DNA of 64,000 nt from Patiria pectinifera (GCA_029964075.1 CM057149.1:34306900-34370899); one strand, 5' to 3'; positions 47,080 through 60,837 are shown, counted from the first letter of the stretch. Made by a program: numbers and translations. Notes: generated from the letters alone by a model not told the origin.

Positions 47080-47313
47080 CATGGGCGTCGCCAGGATTTT
47101 TTTCTAGAGACAGGCAAAGCACTTTATTTCCAAAAATGTCTTGTACTTTCTCTAGCATATTCTCAATTTATCATTTTTTCGAGGGTGGGTGGGGGAGGGT
47201 TGCCCACTCCACCCCCATTGACACCCCTGCGGACGCCCATGTTGTTAAGTGTGCATTAAAATAACAGCAAAAAACAAGCCCCCCCCCCCCGCCCCATCCT
47301 GGCGACGCCCATG
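47080..47313. mobile_element. Inverted-repeat element with CATGGGCGTCGCCAGGAT ends
   Basis: CATGGGCGTCGCCAGGAT at 47080-47097 is perfectly inverted at 47296-47313. A third partial terminus, GCGGACGCCCATG, lies at about 47230, so two related insertions may be fused. The inside has G and C runs. Confidence 0.72.
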
Positions 47314-48024
47314 ACTAGACGCTTGATGCGCAAGTTGGTAACGTGAAGAGCACCCTCTATTGAATTGCAACAGCTTGACAAAGCAACATGATTGCAATAA
47401 CATTAAAATAATATCTAATATTATTTTTAAAATACCATTGTCTGCCGTCATGAAATAAAAATCTCCTTAAGCAAGTTTGGATTTGTATACATATATCCCA
47501 GCTTGTGTACGGTTAGGTCATGCATCAAGGCAAAAAATGACAGGTTCTTTTATTGCTGTCCGAAAATTATGACAGAGGGCGCTATTTAATAAGTATGGTC
47601 GTTGCGGTTTGAGTCCCTGCCCCATTGAAGCTGATAAATAGAAACATTGTGGACTAACATAATGTACGTACTAAAGAAAAAAACTTCTTCTATTATTTCG
47701 TTTTAAAGTGATGACTTGTTCGTTTTACTCAATTTTACAGCGGTCTTCGATATGACTGGTCACCCTTCACTAAACTGGACTGCCCGCTCCAATGCATAGC
47801 GCCCTCGTAAGTCATATGTCTTGTCTTAACTATTCTACTATCAGCCTGTCTTTAGCGGGTTTTTCAACCATATCTCCTTCATCATAATTATCTGTGGAAC
47901 CAAAATTGTAGTACTCCAAAATATTGGCCTCACAATTATATCGAACTTGATGTCCCTGTGGCAGAATTTTACCTTGTGGCCTTTACAACATGTCTTTATC
48001 CGGAGTTCAGAAAATCAGGAGCAT
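47314..48024. other. Spacer, nothing recognised
   Basis: No supported feature is present besides two copies of the recurrent GAGGGCGC word (47575 and, inverted, 47799). Confidence 0.45.
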
Positions 48025-48215
48025 TAGCGTGTTAGGGGGGGGGGGCGACACTGAGGGGGGACGTCCCCCTCCCCCAGCGGACGTCCGTGCGCCCCCAACT
48101 TGGAATTGAACAAAAATATGTATCATTTGCCATAAGTGCCGGGCCCCCTTTGAAAAAATGGTGCGGCCAAGGTACCCCCTTTTTAAGTCTAACCCTAGTT
48201 ACACCACTGGTCAGA
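48025..48215. repeat. G/C-run element
   Basis: It begins around GTGTTAGGGGG with more than ten G and ends AACCCTAGTTACACCACTGG. GGACGTCCCCC and AGCGGACGTCCG lie inside. It is probably a small decayed element related in style to those at 48826 and 50370. Confidence 0.4.
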
Positions 48216-48825
48216 AACCTATAATTCCTGACAATTTGCAGTGGTTAATAAATATGCATCAAGTTTCTTCCTTTGAGATTGTTAAATGTTTCGATTGTTT
48301 AGACATTTTCAGAATTGAACGCGAAGCATAGTACCCCATCCAAGTCAGGTCACATTTTGCGCCAGTTGGTCACTCGGTATCGGGTCAATGTTGAGGCTGG
48401 ACAGGGTGTTCGAAGCGTAATCGTGAAGCCGAAACGGAGACGAAACGAATGATTGGTTTGGTCTTGGTCAAGGCTATACTAGTACGACCAAGAATCACGA
48501 GCGTGCTCTTCCTGGTCTTTAACTCCGATATACAGGTTACACCGTTAAAAAGCGTTCCCTTAAACCACATCACGCATTGCGACGGGAAAATAAAAGGGAA
48601 ATCCCCTAAAAATTTCGCATCGGGGGCGTCCCACATCTCCATTTCACTCTCTTAGGACGGTAGCGATTCCGTGTCGTGATAATTCAGGGTCATGTCGACA
48701 CTGTTACCAGAATCAGCGGCGTGGGAAACAATTCCTCACTGCATGCAGTTACATTAGCACTGAGCATTACTGCCATAATGAAATCTTACTCCTTTACCTC
48801 ATGGGTGCAGACCAGTAAACAGTAG
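48216..48825. other. Spacer, nothing recognised
   Basis: Overlapping frames on both strands at 48385-48655 carry no motif. Confidence 0.45.
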
Positions 48826-49065
48826 CAGATCTAGAGGGGGGTGCCCCAATTCAGTCGCTGACTAATGTTGTGATATAAGTAAAATGGGGCCAATTATTGG
48901 AAAATAATGCTGTAAACTTCTTATATATTTTTTCTCAAATTGCCTTAGAATGCAGGAGAAAGCATCATAGATTTCCTGGGCCATGCCCTCAGCACGCCTT
49001 AGTCTCAACCCCCCCCCCCCCGTATATCACCCCCCTGTTTTCTGAAAGCTTGATCCGCCCCTGGT
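48826..49065. repeat. G/C-run inverted-repeat element
   Basis: GCAGATCTAGAGGGGGGTG at the left pairs loosely with TTGATCCGCCCCTGG at the right. A 13-C run lies near 49010. There is a similar layout at 50370. Confidence 0.45.
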
Positions 49066-50369
49066 AAATGGGCCTAAAAGTTGACAACGGACAGTGCCTA
49101 TCTATTTGGACATATTGATGGTTTGTTTGTCCTGGTTTTTATACAGAGCTCGAGGTAATTGGTTTAAAATACAATAATAAAAAGAACTTCACATATTTTA
49201 ATTCAGTGCCAGTCAACTTGACGGCGATTTTCAGCGAAAATGATCTTAAAAATGAGTAAGACATTTTCATCTTCTTTTCTTAGAAAGTTTTCCTTTCACT
49301 CCATTAATACGACAATGTGCTTCCGAGAGCGCTTTATTGTCAGGGCGCCCTCTTCTGACGATTATTGTCACACCGCGCACTCCTATAATTATCACTAGCA
49401 AGACACTGGTGAAGTAATTTGCCGATCGACAGCTTCACGATTACACCGCCGAGGGGGTACTTCACACGTAGCCAATAAGTATTTTCCCCTACCTGCTGCG
49501 TAATGTCTAAAACTGCATGTTTTCTTGCATCCGATGAGTTGATCTTCGGAGAACCCTTGTCTATCTTCTTCACCATCAGTGTATATTGCCTTCTATTATT
49601 TTGTTGTTATATTTTTAAATTAGTAGGTCTTGTAACTCGTCGGTCGCACCACGAACCGGCGTATCTCGATTTTTTGCCAAATTGAGTTTTTGTCATTAAC
49701 GTTATTATTTCATCAAAGTGCTCATTCTCAGAAAGTTTTATTCTTAGCAACTCAGATGCACACGGATTGCATACAATAAAGTTCAATCTATAATTTACTA
49801 GCAAAAACGAAACGGCTTGAATTCTTACACAGAGAGTATATGGAATGGACCTACAAAATAATGACCAACTTTAAATCGGTTTTTCTCGAAACACAAAAAA
49901 ATGCGATACGTCGGTTCGTGGTGCAACCGACGAACTAATGAAATTTCAACATATTGACACCAATCGTAAATCTTTCCACCCATGCAAACCTTCAAATCTC
50001 ACCAATCGTAAATATTCCTTCTTTGAAAAGAAAATCCTGAATAAATCTGTCCAAGCTAATCAAATCTTGCTCAGTTTCTTTCTGTTAATTTTGCAGCCTC
50101 TGTTGTGCAGCATATTTTTGTCAGTCACGATATAAACGTTCCCCCTCCAGCCAATTCACTCTTAAGAGCTTCAAAGGGTTGACCTTTTTTAGAATTTTGG
50201 AGAAGGAAAATGATAAATTTTGTTGAAATAGTGAAAAAAGTCAACACGGAAACCTTTCACAGAAAGATACGGTTTCTCTACCAGATGGAGACCGATCATT
50301 TATGCCGCCATCACGGTGTTGCTAATTTTCCTACCTCCATGCTAATATCAACCACACGGTACATCCTGC
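49066..50369. other. Spacer, nothing recognised
   Basis: GGTCGCACCACGAAC at 49642 is closely matched in inverse by GTTCGTGGTGCAACC at 49913. This is an inverted pair about 270 bases apart that might bound an unrecognised element. No gene is supported. Confidence 0.45.
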
Positions 50370-50535
50370 AGGGGCGAATCCAGCTTCAGTTCATTGGGGG
50401 TGGATTAAGCTCCCAAAGGGGGGGGGGGTAACAGGCATGTGCTCCTTTTTTTCTGAATGATTTTTCTATTTTTTGAGGGTGTGGGGAGGTTAAACACCCT
50501 ATCCCCCCCCCCCCCCGGCTAGATCCGCACACAGT
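50370..50535. repeat. G/C-run inverted-repeat element
   Basis: GCAGGGGCGAATCCAGC at the left pairs loosely with GGCTAGATCCGCACAC at the right. G and C runs of ten or more lie near each end. It resembles the element at 48826. Confidence 0.5.
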
Positions 50536-51667
50536 CTTGCCATAATTGTGGTTTGGCGTTGCCTAATCTTATCAGTTTTTAGAAATTAAGACAGAATTGA
50601 GTTGTCCCATGTCGGTCTGTCCTATTCTTGAAAACTCGCTCAATATATCCCGATTTCCTATGACGTCACGCCTGCCGTTAGCGCTCTATTAGTCCTCCTT
50701 TATAGATCGTCATTGGCGTCATCACCCATCTTTGACGTCATCAAACCATTGTCTGAATGTAATTCTATCTTCTCTCTCTCTCTTGCGTTTTAAACAAAAC
50801 CAGCCTGCATCGGCAATGTTGCTTCCCGTCGCGACATTCACCGAACCCTGAAGCCCTCACTTCCCCCTCACTTGCCTGGCGGATTTCCGGGTTTAACTCA
50901 GGAATCAACTCCGAGATTGGCTCGGCCAAATTGTTCTCACTCTTCGTTTCCAACAAGCGTGCACTAAGGGGTTCAAACGGTCCCAGTGCCCCGTGTCAGA
51001 TCAGCCTGGAGTAGGGGGGAGAGAAAGAGGTCGTGACACTTGTCTTGTTCGGTCTTGGCCGGGCAGAACGTCCTGAAGAAATCGGACCAAACAACGACAT
51101 GTTTGCCGCAAGGCTGACTGTCCGACAGGGGTCGTGCGTGCACCGCCATTGATTTCCCGGCGCGCCGGAGTGTTCCTACGGACATGATTAGTGTCATATC
51201 CTCGGGGCATTGCACATAGTCTAGTTGGACCGCTCGGCGATAGCCGATACGCTTGCTTCTTTCTTGTATTATGCACTGTCCCTCTGAGTTATTACCCAAC
51301 CTTGCAGTGTTTCGTGAACATGTTTAGCCATTCCCATTTTACTGTTTTTAGAGGTTGCATGCCTGAAACCTCCTAAGCGAAACGGTCTCTTCTTGTCTGA
51401 CACCAATCTCGCATCATGCCCATCTGATGTCTTTTCTAGCCTATTTAGAAATGTGCTCAAAATGTGTTATTGGAAAAAAAATCATGTAGGCCCTTGTGAT
51501 TTTAAATTCCCGATTGGACAATAAAAACGTAAGAAACAATCTTGAAGTTTTTTTCTGTATTTTTCCCCAAATTCAAAACTTCTTCTGTTATCGATGGTTG
51601 CTTGCTTTAGGTAAAATCCAAAATATGAACAATGAGCCGATTAGCAGTGTATGTATAAAATATTTTG
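50536..51667. other. Spacer, nothing recognised
   Basis: Overlapping minus-strand frames at 50973-51299 have no domain. A short CT repeat lies near 50770. Confidence 0.45.
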
Positions 51668-51900
51668 TGGGGAAGTGTGGCCTAGTGGTTAGGGTTTGTG
51701 ACTCAGCATCAGAGGGTCAAGAATTCGAATCCAGCTGCTGGCCTATGTTGTGTCCTTGGGCAAGCCACTTCACCCCCATTTGCCTCTCTATACCCAGGAG
51801 TATAAATGGAGCTAGGGAGTAACCTGCGATAGACTGGCATCTCGTCCAGAGGGCCTAGGGAATTGATACGTGAATTAGGTGTCACTTCTAAAACTAAAAA
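51668..51900 (+). mobile_element. tRNA-derived SINE, copy 3
   Basis: TGTGGCCTAGTGGTTAGGG (A-box region) is followed by GAATTCGAATCC (B-box region), GTCCTTGGGCAAGCCACTTC, GTATAAATGG and GACTGGCATCTCGTCCAGAG. It is the only uninterrupted plus-strand copy in the window. Confidence 0.85.
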
Positions 51901-54900
51901 GAAAACTAAAAAAGTAGAATAAACAGGGATGTTTAATGTTACACTTTTACTAAAAAAAGAGTGACCCCTATTTTAACTTTTCCATAAATGCCTTGACCTC
52001 ACGAAATAGGGGTTTCGAATCATTTCTTTTTTAATACAGTCGTTAAATATTTTTTTTTTAAATATCGAAAATTTTGTGAAATCTACTGCAAAAGTGCAAG
52101 TGATACACTTTAGTTATTGTGGTGTATCTCTGATGTATTTTTTTTAAAATGTATTGTTTTAGCTTGGCAAGTTCGTGTCATGTAGGCCTAGGCCCCATCC
52201 AACTTGGATCTATAATTTCCCGAACATAAAATGAAACGCAGGTTGTATAGACGATGGTCGGTTGCTGCATGTTATGCAATCGAAACGCCCTCTCCGCAAC
52301 TTTGCATACTGCTTAAGACATCTTGAGATGGATAGATCAGGCCCCCGTTATCCCTGAGATGTATCAAATGAAGATCCGGGTCGGGAACAAGACTGGTCGG
52401 GTATCGCACAAGGGAATCCATGCACTTGACGCATTTGGTTACTCTGAGGAGCTTCCTGTACTACATACCCTGCAATGTATGCTGCTACGTTGCAGTTGAA
52501 CTCTGTGAGCGTCTGGAAGTGGAACAGATCGTATGGTATGAGGTGCTTTTTGTGGCAGTGCCGAAGTGAGCAATCAAAATATATGTCTACTGAATTGAAT
52601 TGAAATCATCTTGGTTTGTTGCATTGGTGTTCAATGGACTAATTTTGTGACACATCAGAAGTTGTCTGTAAGCTCGTCAGTTTTGTGGAGAAAGTTACCA
52701 GAAATGTTTTAAGTAAGATTTGAGGCTTTGCATGGTGGAGATACTAAATAATGAAAGGTTTGCGGAAACACCATGTGCGAATGATTTCTCAACTAAGACA
52801 ATGGTTCTGAAAAGAACCAGAGGTATAAACTCGACGTTCCGGTCAGTATGCTCTGACCGTCTTCAGGAGAATGCCTAAACTCTAAGAAGGTAAACACTTA
52901 TGTAGCAAAAGCGAAAGCGATAAAGTGTGAAGTTGCATCCTGTGTGGATGCCAAGTAGCTGGGATCCTAGAGCAAGCTTACTGCCCATTGAAGTGGAACA
53001 ATGGAACAAAACAGAAATGTTTTGTAAACTTTTATACATCACACGCATTTTGCAAACATCTCCATCGTAAATTTAAATCTCTGTGTATGCGTGAACACGC
53101 CCTTAATTATCAAATGATCTTGATTTCCCCAGAATTTTTGGACATCTTTTGAAAAAACAAACTGAACTGTTATTAGTTATGTCATTATATCTGCAGGTAC
53201 AACAAATGTTTGGGCTAAATAAACTGCATGAAAGTTAAACACAAAATAATTATGAATCGATTAAAATTCGAAAACAAGTTCATATGTTTCCTGGTATTAT
53301 TGTTTTTTCCTTTCAGGTCTGCCGTTCCCGTGGAAGGTATTCCTAAAAAAAATTTAAAAATATGCTTCTCAAAAGAATGAACCTTCGTCAGGTTCTCCAG
53401 TCGTTCCCTTTCTCCCTATCCCATTTGTTCCCCCCACCTCGGGATGTTATTCCCAGAATATGAGAAGGGGAGCATCCGTAAAAACCATCAACGGCGCCGG
53501 CGGAGCCATTCAGCCCCATGAAGACCCTCTCCAGTGTTCTGGGAAAGTAAAGTCTTGAGCTCCTAAGGCTGATTAATATTTTTCTACGTTTATGAGATGT
53601 CTGACAGCCTACATGAAGAGGCTTGAGGAACAAACACACTCTTCCACTCTTCACGAAATGTGAATCTCCGGAGAGCCTTGCAAGGCGGAAGGGTGGTGCG
53701 AAGTGAAATTGACTGGCTGGGGGAGGGGGGAGGGTGTGAGGGAGGGGAGGGGGTGTTGACTGCACGCAAACTTATATGCATCACTGACCGTGATAAACGT
53801 TTCAATTCCTTGTGTTAACAATTACCAATAAGAGTTTCTGTAATTAAAAGCAGCCCGTCAGCTTCCTTTGCAGACTTCACTTCTGTTCAAACTTTTAGGC
53901 CCTACCTTGGTAAAAGTTCGATCGAATTTATCCAACAATTGACGCAGTTTCATACCAAATGCCGGGTTGAATAATACTGCCCAGAGTTTGTTCGCGAGCT
54001 TTGAAACGGTGTTTTATTCAGGTCCTGAGTGGCGAATGCGAGTCCTTAATCAAAAGTCCGGGATGTTGCGTCTGAGTCTGAGGGGTGCATGCAGGCCAGT
54101 AAACAGGCCCAAAATTGCCTACGCTGGCCAAATCGTGCACTGTGCCCTACATATTTTGCTAATAGAGCATTTTGTGGGCCGTGAACCTGAGGGTTTGTTA
54201 GAAAAAGAAGGGTGGAAGCCGTGATCAGGACTGCTAGATTGTTTGGATGAAATTAGGCCCTAAAGTTGACCTATTTTGCAATGGAGCGTATGCATCATTT
54301 TTCAAATGGCGATGGGCTTCAGGACTACCTTTAGGGGTGGTTGTCTTTGGATGGATTTTTCTCCAAAAAGTCATCGGATTACCCTAACAAAATTCAACAG
54401 AAAATGAAAGACGATGAAGTAAGCGTTAATTTGATGGGTGTTTCAAACACCTTGGAGAGATGTGAGTAATTTTCCTAATCTTGAGAAGTGTGGTATTTAT
54501 CGCTGAGGTCTATGTCATGTTTATTTGCTGGTCTGCAACCCAAGCCAGGAATCATGAAGTTGAGTTGGGCCATAGTTCTCAGTTATGGATACAAGTAAAA
54601 GTCTGACTCAAGTAAGTTCAGGAGGATCACACAGATCGAGAGTTCTTCAGTGCAGAGGTCGAAATCTTTAGTATCAGGTGCGAGTGTCCCGAGCGCCCGT
54701 CCGACAGTGTACAAGTCGAGTCAATCGTAAGTCTTGTCACAAGTATTTAAATCATAAGTCAGTTCACAAGTCCGGTCACTAGTACAATCAAAACAAAGGA
54801 ATGCTTTTGTCGCAAAACATTGAATGGCCTATGACTTGAATTATGATTAAATGACTTGCGATCGAATTGTAATGGACATTGACATCCGATTCCCGAGTCC

Positions 54901-57714
54901 CGGTTTGACCACCCTGTACCTCCGCTTCACGTCTGGAGGTGCTAGGTAAGTCGAATAGCCAAAACCTCGGGACCAGTAATTACGTACTATTTCCCCTTAA
55001 ACCTAAGAATACCCCCTTGCACAGCAAGGGTCGATGATATGCGAGCAGATTCGCCGATTAAATATGCAAAACAAGACTGCGTCTTGACCTCGAGATTCTG
55101 ACCATTCAGCGGGTGCCTTCTATCGGGTCTTCCGTAACCCGTTGTTTTATTTCAAAAACACGGCAGCCAAATCGACCAATCAACAGCTTAGCCCATATTT
55201 CTGATCGAAACGTCACACTATCTAAAGTCGACTCCAATTGGCGCGGGGGTCGCATGAAATGTATCAGACGTTGGTTAAGGAGCGAGGGTTCCGTTGAACA
55301 GCGGATGATAGTCAGACTATACCTCAAACCATGTTGAACAAAAATAACTGCCACGAGTAGGCCTATCCACAAATGCAGCATTGTCAAGTACTGTCAGTTG
55401 TACCAACATGCTATCTCTTTCCAACTGTTCAGCTTCTTTTGAAATCCCACATTCTATAACAATGCCCGGAAGAGAGGTTTTATCGCAAGTCAACATCACG
55501 CAGGAACGGGACTCGGTTTCAGTCCGTTCAAGGATGACCCATTTCAACCCCCCCCCCCCTTCATCCCAGTTTCCATTTTTAATGTTATGCTCTCCAATCC
55601 CCGTTATTTGGCGCGATGTCTTACTATCATTCATGACCTAAATATCGTGTTACCGATTGTGCCAGCAGACAGTAATTCTAGCGTTGTCTGTGTTCCGCAA
55701 TCGGAACGCGTATGTACGAGTTGAAGTGGTTTGGTTTGCCGTCGTTTCACATATCAAGCATCGCACTGCAACCTCTCCAGGATTTGTTGATGAAGAAACA
55801 TCATGTCGGACAGACGCTAATATCTAGCGGCTCAGTGCAAAGACCTTCAAGTGTCTCTTGGGGGCGCTGCTCAGGTTATTGCTGTACGTCAAGATGATTG
55901 GCCGGGAGTTTTTTGGTTTTGGTCTGGATTTCTGTGCTCTACATTAGTCTTTTTGATCTTTGGTTAGTGGAACGCGATGTTTGGTTGGGGTGACTTTTGG
56001 GTATTATAACTGTTGATTAGGAACAGAAGAGCGCCCTCTCATTGTACCCAGCATTTTTCAAAAATGTCAACATGCCTCTGTGTTTTCACTTCTCATACAC
56101 ATTGCCAGTTGTCTTCATCCTGAAAAAGCAGTAAATTGTGTACAATAAAGAAGATACTATATCCTATGGTTGCACTAAACGTGGCAGATTAACCGCACCT
56201 AACGAAACGGTAGAACTGTGTTATGAAAAGCCTGGAGTTGTGCCGCCGAGTTGATCAACAAAATGCAACGCAGAGGGTCTTCCGCTCTCCATCACTGGTG
56301 TCACCAAATCAATATGTCGAAAATTGGAGCTGCAAAGCGCGGGCCGAATATAGAACGACCCCTCGACCCTACCCAAGTCAACGCCTGTCCCCGGTACATC
56401 CCCCAAAGCAGTGCCACGCTGCCTACTTAATCATCGTTCGACATATCCGCATGTCCTCTGCACTTTTGAGACATCATTCACATCTCAAAAAAAATTGCTT
56501 GCTGTATAAGGTTATCATAACGGGGGCAAGTATGAAACATTAATATGAGTTTTCTTTGCTTTAATTCCCCTGACTATTGACGAACACACGCGGGCAGTAG
56601 CAGCAGTCGCTCTCGCTCTGTCCAGGGTTAGAGAACGGGAGTTGGAAATAACGGTAGGGGGAAAACTGGGACCGTGGATTAATAATTCAATTGAGGGGGA
56701 AACGAGCCCCGTAATAGCACGGGGAGCTGTCCGCTGAATTCTAAACGAGCGATCGGAATATGCCACCCCTGATTCGAGGCCAAATGTTTTTTCGTTCTCA
56801 CCCCTTAATATAGCAGAGAGAGGGAGGAAGATGGACTATATTAGCAGAGCGAGCGGGCGTGTGGAGAGCTTGCTGCAGGGCATGCGCGTCCCTTCCTCGG
56901 TACGGGGAGGCTTGAGCGACACGCTCCGCGCCTGTCCTGGCGCGGCCGCCTCTCCAAGTCGCTAAAGCTCGTCTTAATCAACTTGACCGAGAAATAAAAA
57001 GAGAGGAGGCTGAGGAATAATGCTGCCGTGCACTTCCTCGCTCCGGAAAGAAGGATAGATATCGCGGGGATATGATGGAGCTTATGCAGCCCATCAGAAT
57101 CGCTACGTTGCAACACTACTGTTGCCTCACGTAGCTATCTGTGGGATCTTTAGTTAAGGTGCTTTGTTCCAATATCCCTCGCGATGATAAGCATCTTTTA
57201 TCGTACAGGATTACATGTATTTTGTAATCGATATGAAATGCATGTCTGTGGGCATTCAAGGCAATTAGTATTATCCCGGACATTTTCCGGTTACAATTTG
57301 GCCCATGTAATATTTATTAGAAAAGGAGTGGGTTTGTTTAGAACATTGTGCATCTGGAAAAAAATTGCGTCCAACCAAAAAGCCGTTCATTTATAGATCG
57401 ACTCGGATACAAAGTTTGTCGGACAGCTTTTTTTCCCCAGAAAATAAGCACTTACTTTAGATTTATAAGGAAACAAATCTTACAATGATAATTGATCGTC
57501 ACTGGAGTGGAAAACAGGTGTTAACAATACACCATGATGGTATCCCATAATCAACCGTAAGTGATCCAATCGTCTCAATGACTGAGCATAATAATGTGCA
57601 AATGTTACTTTCTAAGTTTCTGTCATCAGAGAAGGCATTTTGAATATGAACCCTGTTTGGGTGAATTGAATAAAATTTCTCTATAAATAGTTTTGTTTTT
57701 CCTTTCTATATGTC
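51901..57714. other. Long spacer, no gene recognised
   Basis: A recognisable repeat-like phrase, CGACGTTCCGGTCAGTATGC then TCTGACCGTCTTCAGGAGAA, lies at 52834. Its palindromic core resembles phrases found in many animal repeats, but no element body is clear. C/G runs lie near 53720 and 55550. A CpG-rich stretch at 56860-57070 has no supported frame. Confidence 0.45.
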
Positions 57715-58215
57715 GTGTAACAGAATTCCTTATCAGGAACGTTGGAATTCACCTCCATGTCCCATTTATAGGATTATTTTCAATCTTCATAAAGTACCCT
57801 TCTTTATTCTTATATTCAGGTCTGAATCAGTGACGTCATCTTAGGCAGAAGTAATGAGCGTTACAGTTGCCTCAGCCTCAAAAGTTGTCAGAGCTTTTAG
57901 AGTTTTATCAGTTTGTTCCGTTCGGTGTTTCTTTGGTGATTTAGTGCACGACCGTCAGTCATTGATAGCTTCGATGGGTCTATATTGTGGGTTCGTAATT
58001 TGTTCAGACAAAAAAAACTTTAAATGTTGAGTATGTCACCTAAAGTGACGTCACAGCCACAGCGCCCTCAGTTGTCAAGAAACAACATTCGGCACTTACT
58101 ATTTAAACAAAATTCACCTAAACAGGTTTTCTCATTATTTTGAAAAAGTAAAGAGGAAAGGATATGTTGACACAAAGTATTTACTGTAAAAAAAAATCAC
58201 TTCATGGATTCTTAA
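57715..58215 (+). mobile_element. MITE-B copy 1
   Basis: It shares an ordered series of blocks with 61158-61740: CACCTCCATGTCCCATTTA, TTTCTTTGGTGATTTAGTG, a GTGGGTTCGTAATTTGTTCA-like block, TGACGTCACAGCCACAGCGC followed by CCTCA, and a GTAAAA-rich end. Its termini are unclear. Confidence 0.6.
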
Positions 58216-60837
58216 AATATAACAACATTTCGGGAAAGCCAAGGAGATACAACAGATCAACGACTGGTATACAAGTCCACGAATTCTATCACGTCTCTTT
58301 ATTTAAAAAAGCCGAGCTGCATAAAGTGTGGCCGAGTTCTATTTATTTGTACAGAGCATCGGCCGCCAGGCCTGTCTCCCTCAGGTCAAAATTCACTGAA
58401 TATTCAATCAAAAGGACAAATCTGGAGCATACTTACTGGCCTCTTCAGGATTGTTCTAAAGAGAAAAACCCCGAAGCGGTTCTTCCATATTTCATTTTGG
58501 GATCTAGAATATTTTGTATAAACAATCGCATGTCACGTATCAAGTTTGTTTAGCGTCGGGCCAAAACTATTATTAGTCTCCGGCATATGCGTCCCTCAGT
58601 CCATTGCGTAGCATTTCACTTATAGGTGATGAGGGAACCAGACATTAATATTGCTTGTGGACCGGTTTCATGATTCACAGATGCCGCCATGTTGGATTAA
58701 TTTCGGCCGGAATATGAGCTCTTTTTGCGGCAATAATATTTGCAAGTGTTTGTCCTTAATTGGCTTCTACATGCCCCATAGACCATTGTCATGTTGCGGC
58801 CATCTTGATTTTTTCCCATTCAAATAAACGTAACCAAAGGGAGGCTTGGTAGGAAAAATAGTCTGGTTCCTTTTTGCACAAAGAAAAAAAATATCGTTCA
58901 GTACTGTTATTGAATACAGGGAACATGACTGAAATGGTGGCAGCTTGATAAAGGTCTATGCGGATAGGTGATACTTGCACCCAGAGCTATGACGGGACAC
59001 CACGTGACCACAAAACACAATGAAATAAATCCAAGATGGGGGTTTCCATAAGACTGTTTTTGGCACCTCCTTGGTCTTCATTTAAACATTTAAAATTTTA
59101 GCTCACCACATTCTTATTAATTCTACCATTTTAATAATATTTTTAAAAGGCCATGCTGTAGCACGTAATCTAGTAACATGATAACCTTTTTTTCGTAAGC
59201 GCGAAAGAGGATCATTCCGAATCAACCAAAGAAGGGTTCTCATTAAAAGCCAATGGCTTATAGGTTTTTTAGTGTGTATTGTACACATAGGTTCCTTGGC
59301 GGCGTTGTTTATATCGATCGCGCGGCACAGCCTCAAGACCAGTCGCACAAATTAAGACGTCCATGATTGGTGCACGGGTGCTGATTAGAGAAACGGAGGC
59401 TTTTTTAGCTCCTGACGACTCGAGGCCCGAGGCTAGGCAAGACGAAGATTAGAAACAAGAGTCTGTGAGAGAGCTCTAGACCGAGTTGCAATCTAATAAA
59501 CGCTGCGTGCCGGAGCTTCAAGTTCAAACAGACACAGGCGCACGGGGCCCCCTTTTGAGACACATCTAGAATTTCGGTCCATGCATTCACAAGAGTAAAC
59601 CTCACAAAATGCCTGTAATTTGAGGATTGGTCGGATGAGTCATCGTCTTTAAGACATGGCCTCACATACATAGTCAATTCTACGATAGAATTGAATCACC
59701 CAATATTACTGATTATCATATATACCTGGACCAATGATTCAAAATTCACTGCAGTACCAAGCAGAATATAGGTTATTCTGTAAAATGTACATTATTTGAC
59801 TATTTATAGTCCACTTTTCCCCTATAACTGTTACATCTGACATCCATGATTCTGTAATTCTGATGCACTCCCTTAATGCAGTCGTCCTCCAAGAATGATT
59901 ATGAATAGCAAACTAGCTACCAAACAATTTTTTTTTTAAACCATTTAAAGTCATTCCTAATGATACTTGAATGACAAATCACTAAGTACCAAGGTAAAAT
60001 GTCACACTTTGAATACTAAATGTAAAAAAATTACCTATTTAGCACATACATCACCGTAATGTACGTGCCGTCCGCGGCATTTTATGGAAAAAAGTTCACT
60101 GCATAAAAATAACGACAGTACTTCAACCCCTTAAAAGAACATCCTCTCAACCTGCACCGAAAAGAAAATTACATTGCCTCTCAGTTAGACCTGCCTGGTA
60201 TAAAGTATCCTCTTATGATGCCTCGGGCCAATAAACAAAAATCTTCACATGGTAACATGTTCTTCCGATGTTGCCGGCTTGGTTCCCCGCGGGCTAACAA
60301 GGGCTTGCCGGCCCGCTCACCCATACACTCTAGCTGTACACCAAGGTGCGCTGAACGGAGAGCAATATGCAAGGAGCTCCTTCTCCGGTTTGTCACCGTC
60401 AACCTTGTTGCTCGGGGCATGCTTTCCTTTTGCATCCTACGATCTGATCTATCGTCCTCCAAAACTGAACCGTCTTTTTGTCAGGTTTTTTGGCGCCTAA
60501 AATGTATTCTGTTTTTACTCCACTTTCTTTTACTTCTTATGCCTGGAGAGACTCTTATGGTTGACCAACACAATTACAGAAACTCTCACTTGGGTCCGTT
60601 GACGACAATTCAGACACACAAAATGGTTACCAAGATGTGCTTCAAGTTTATCCTCGATAATATAAAATCTGTAATAATATTTTTTTCTGAAGCCTTTGTG
60701 GTGTTTGTGATTGTCCATTTGAGGAGAAAAAGAAATGAACTGCAACCGTAAGTGTTCCTATGTGAACAACTGCTGCACTTTTGTCTCATACTTTGGCTGA
60801 CGTTTTTAATACTCGTAACAGCCCAGTTAAAGTTACA
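58216..60837. other. Spacer, no gene recognised
   Basis: The 178-codon frame at 60215-60751 is long but has no domain, promoter or splice context, and its first third overlaps frames on both strands. It is not called. Confidence 0.45.

Noticed and set aside
52834-52875. A CGACGTTCCGGTCAG-CTGACC-TCTTCAGGAG phrase as the end of a Penelope-like or other retroelement
   Set aside because: It is recognised only as a phrase common in animal repeats. No coding or terminal structure beside it supports a family call.
56860-57070. A CpG-rich stretch as a possible promoter
   Set aside because: Invertebrate promoters are not reliably marked by CpG content, and no TATA, initiator or exon is visible nearby.
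60215-60751. A 178-codon plus-strand frame with a hydrophobic stretch
   Set aside because: There is no promoter, family resemblance or splice context. The hydrophobic run comes from T-rich DNA.
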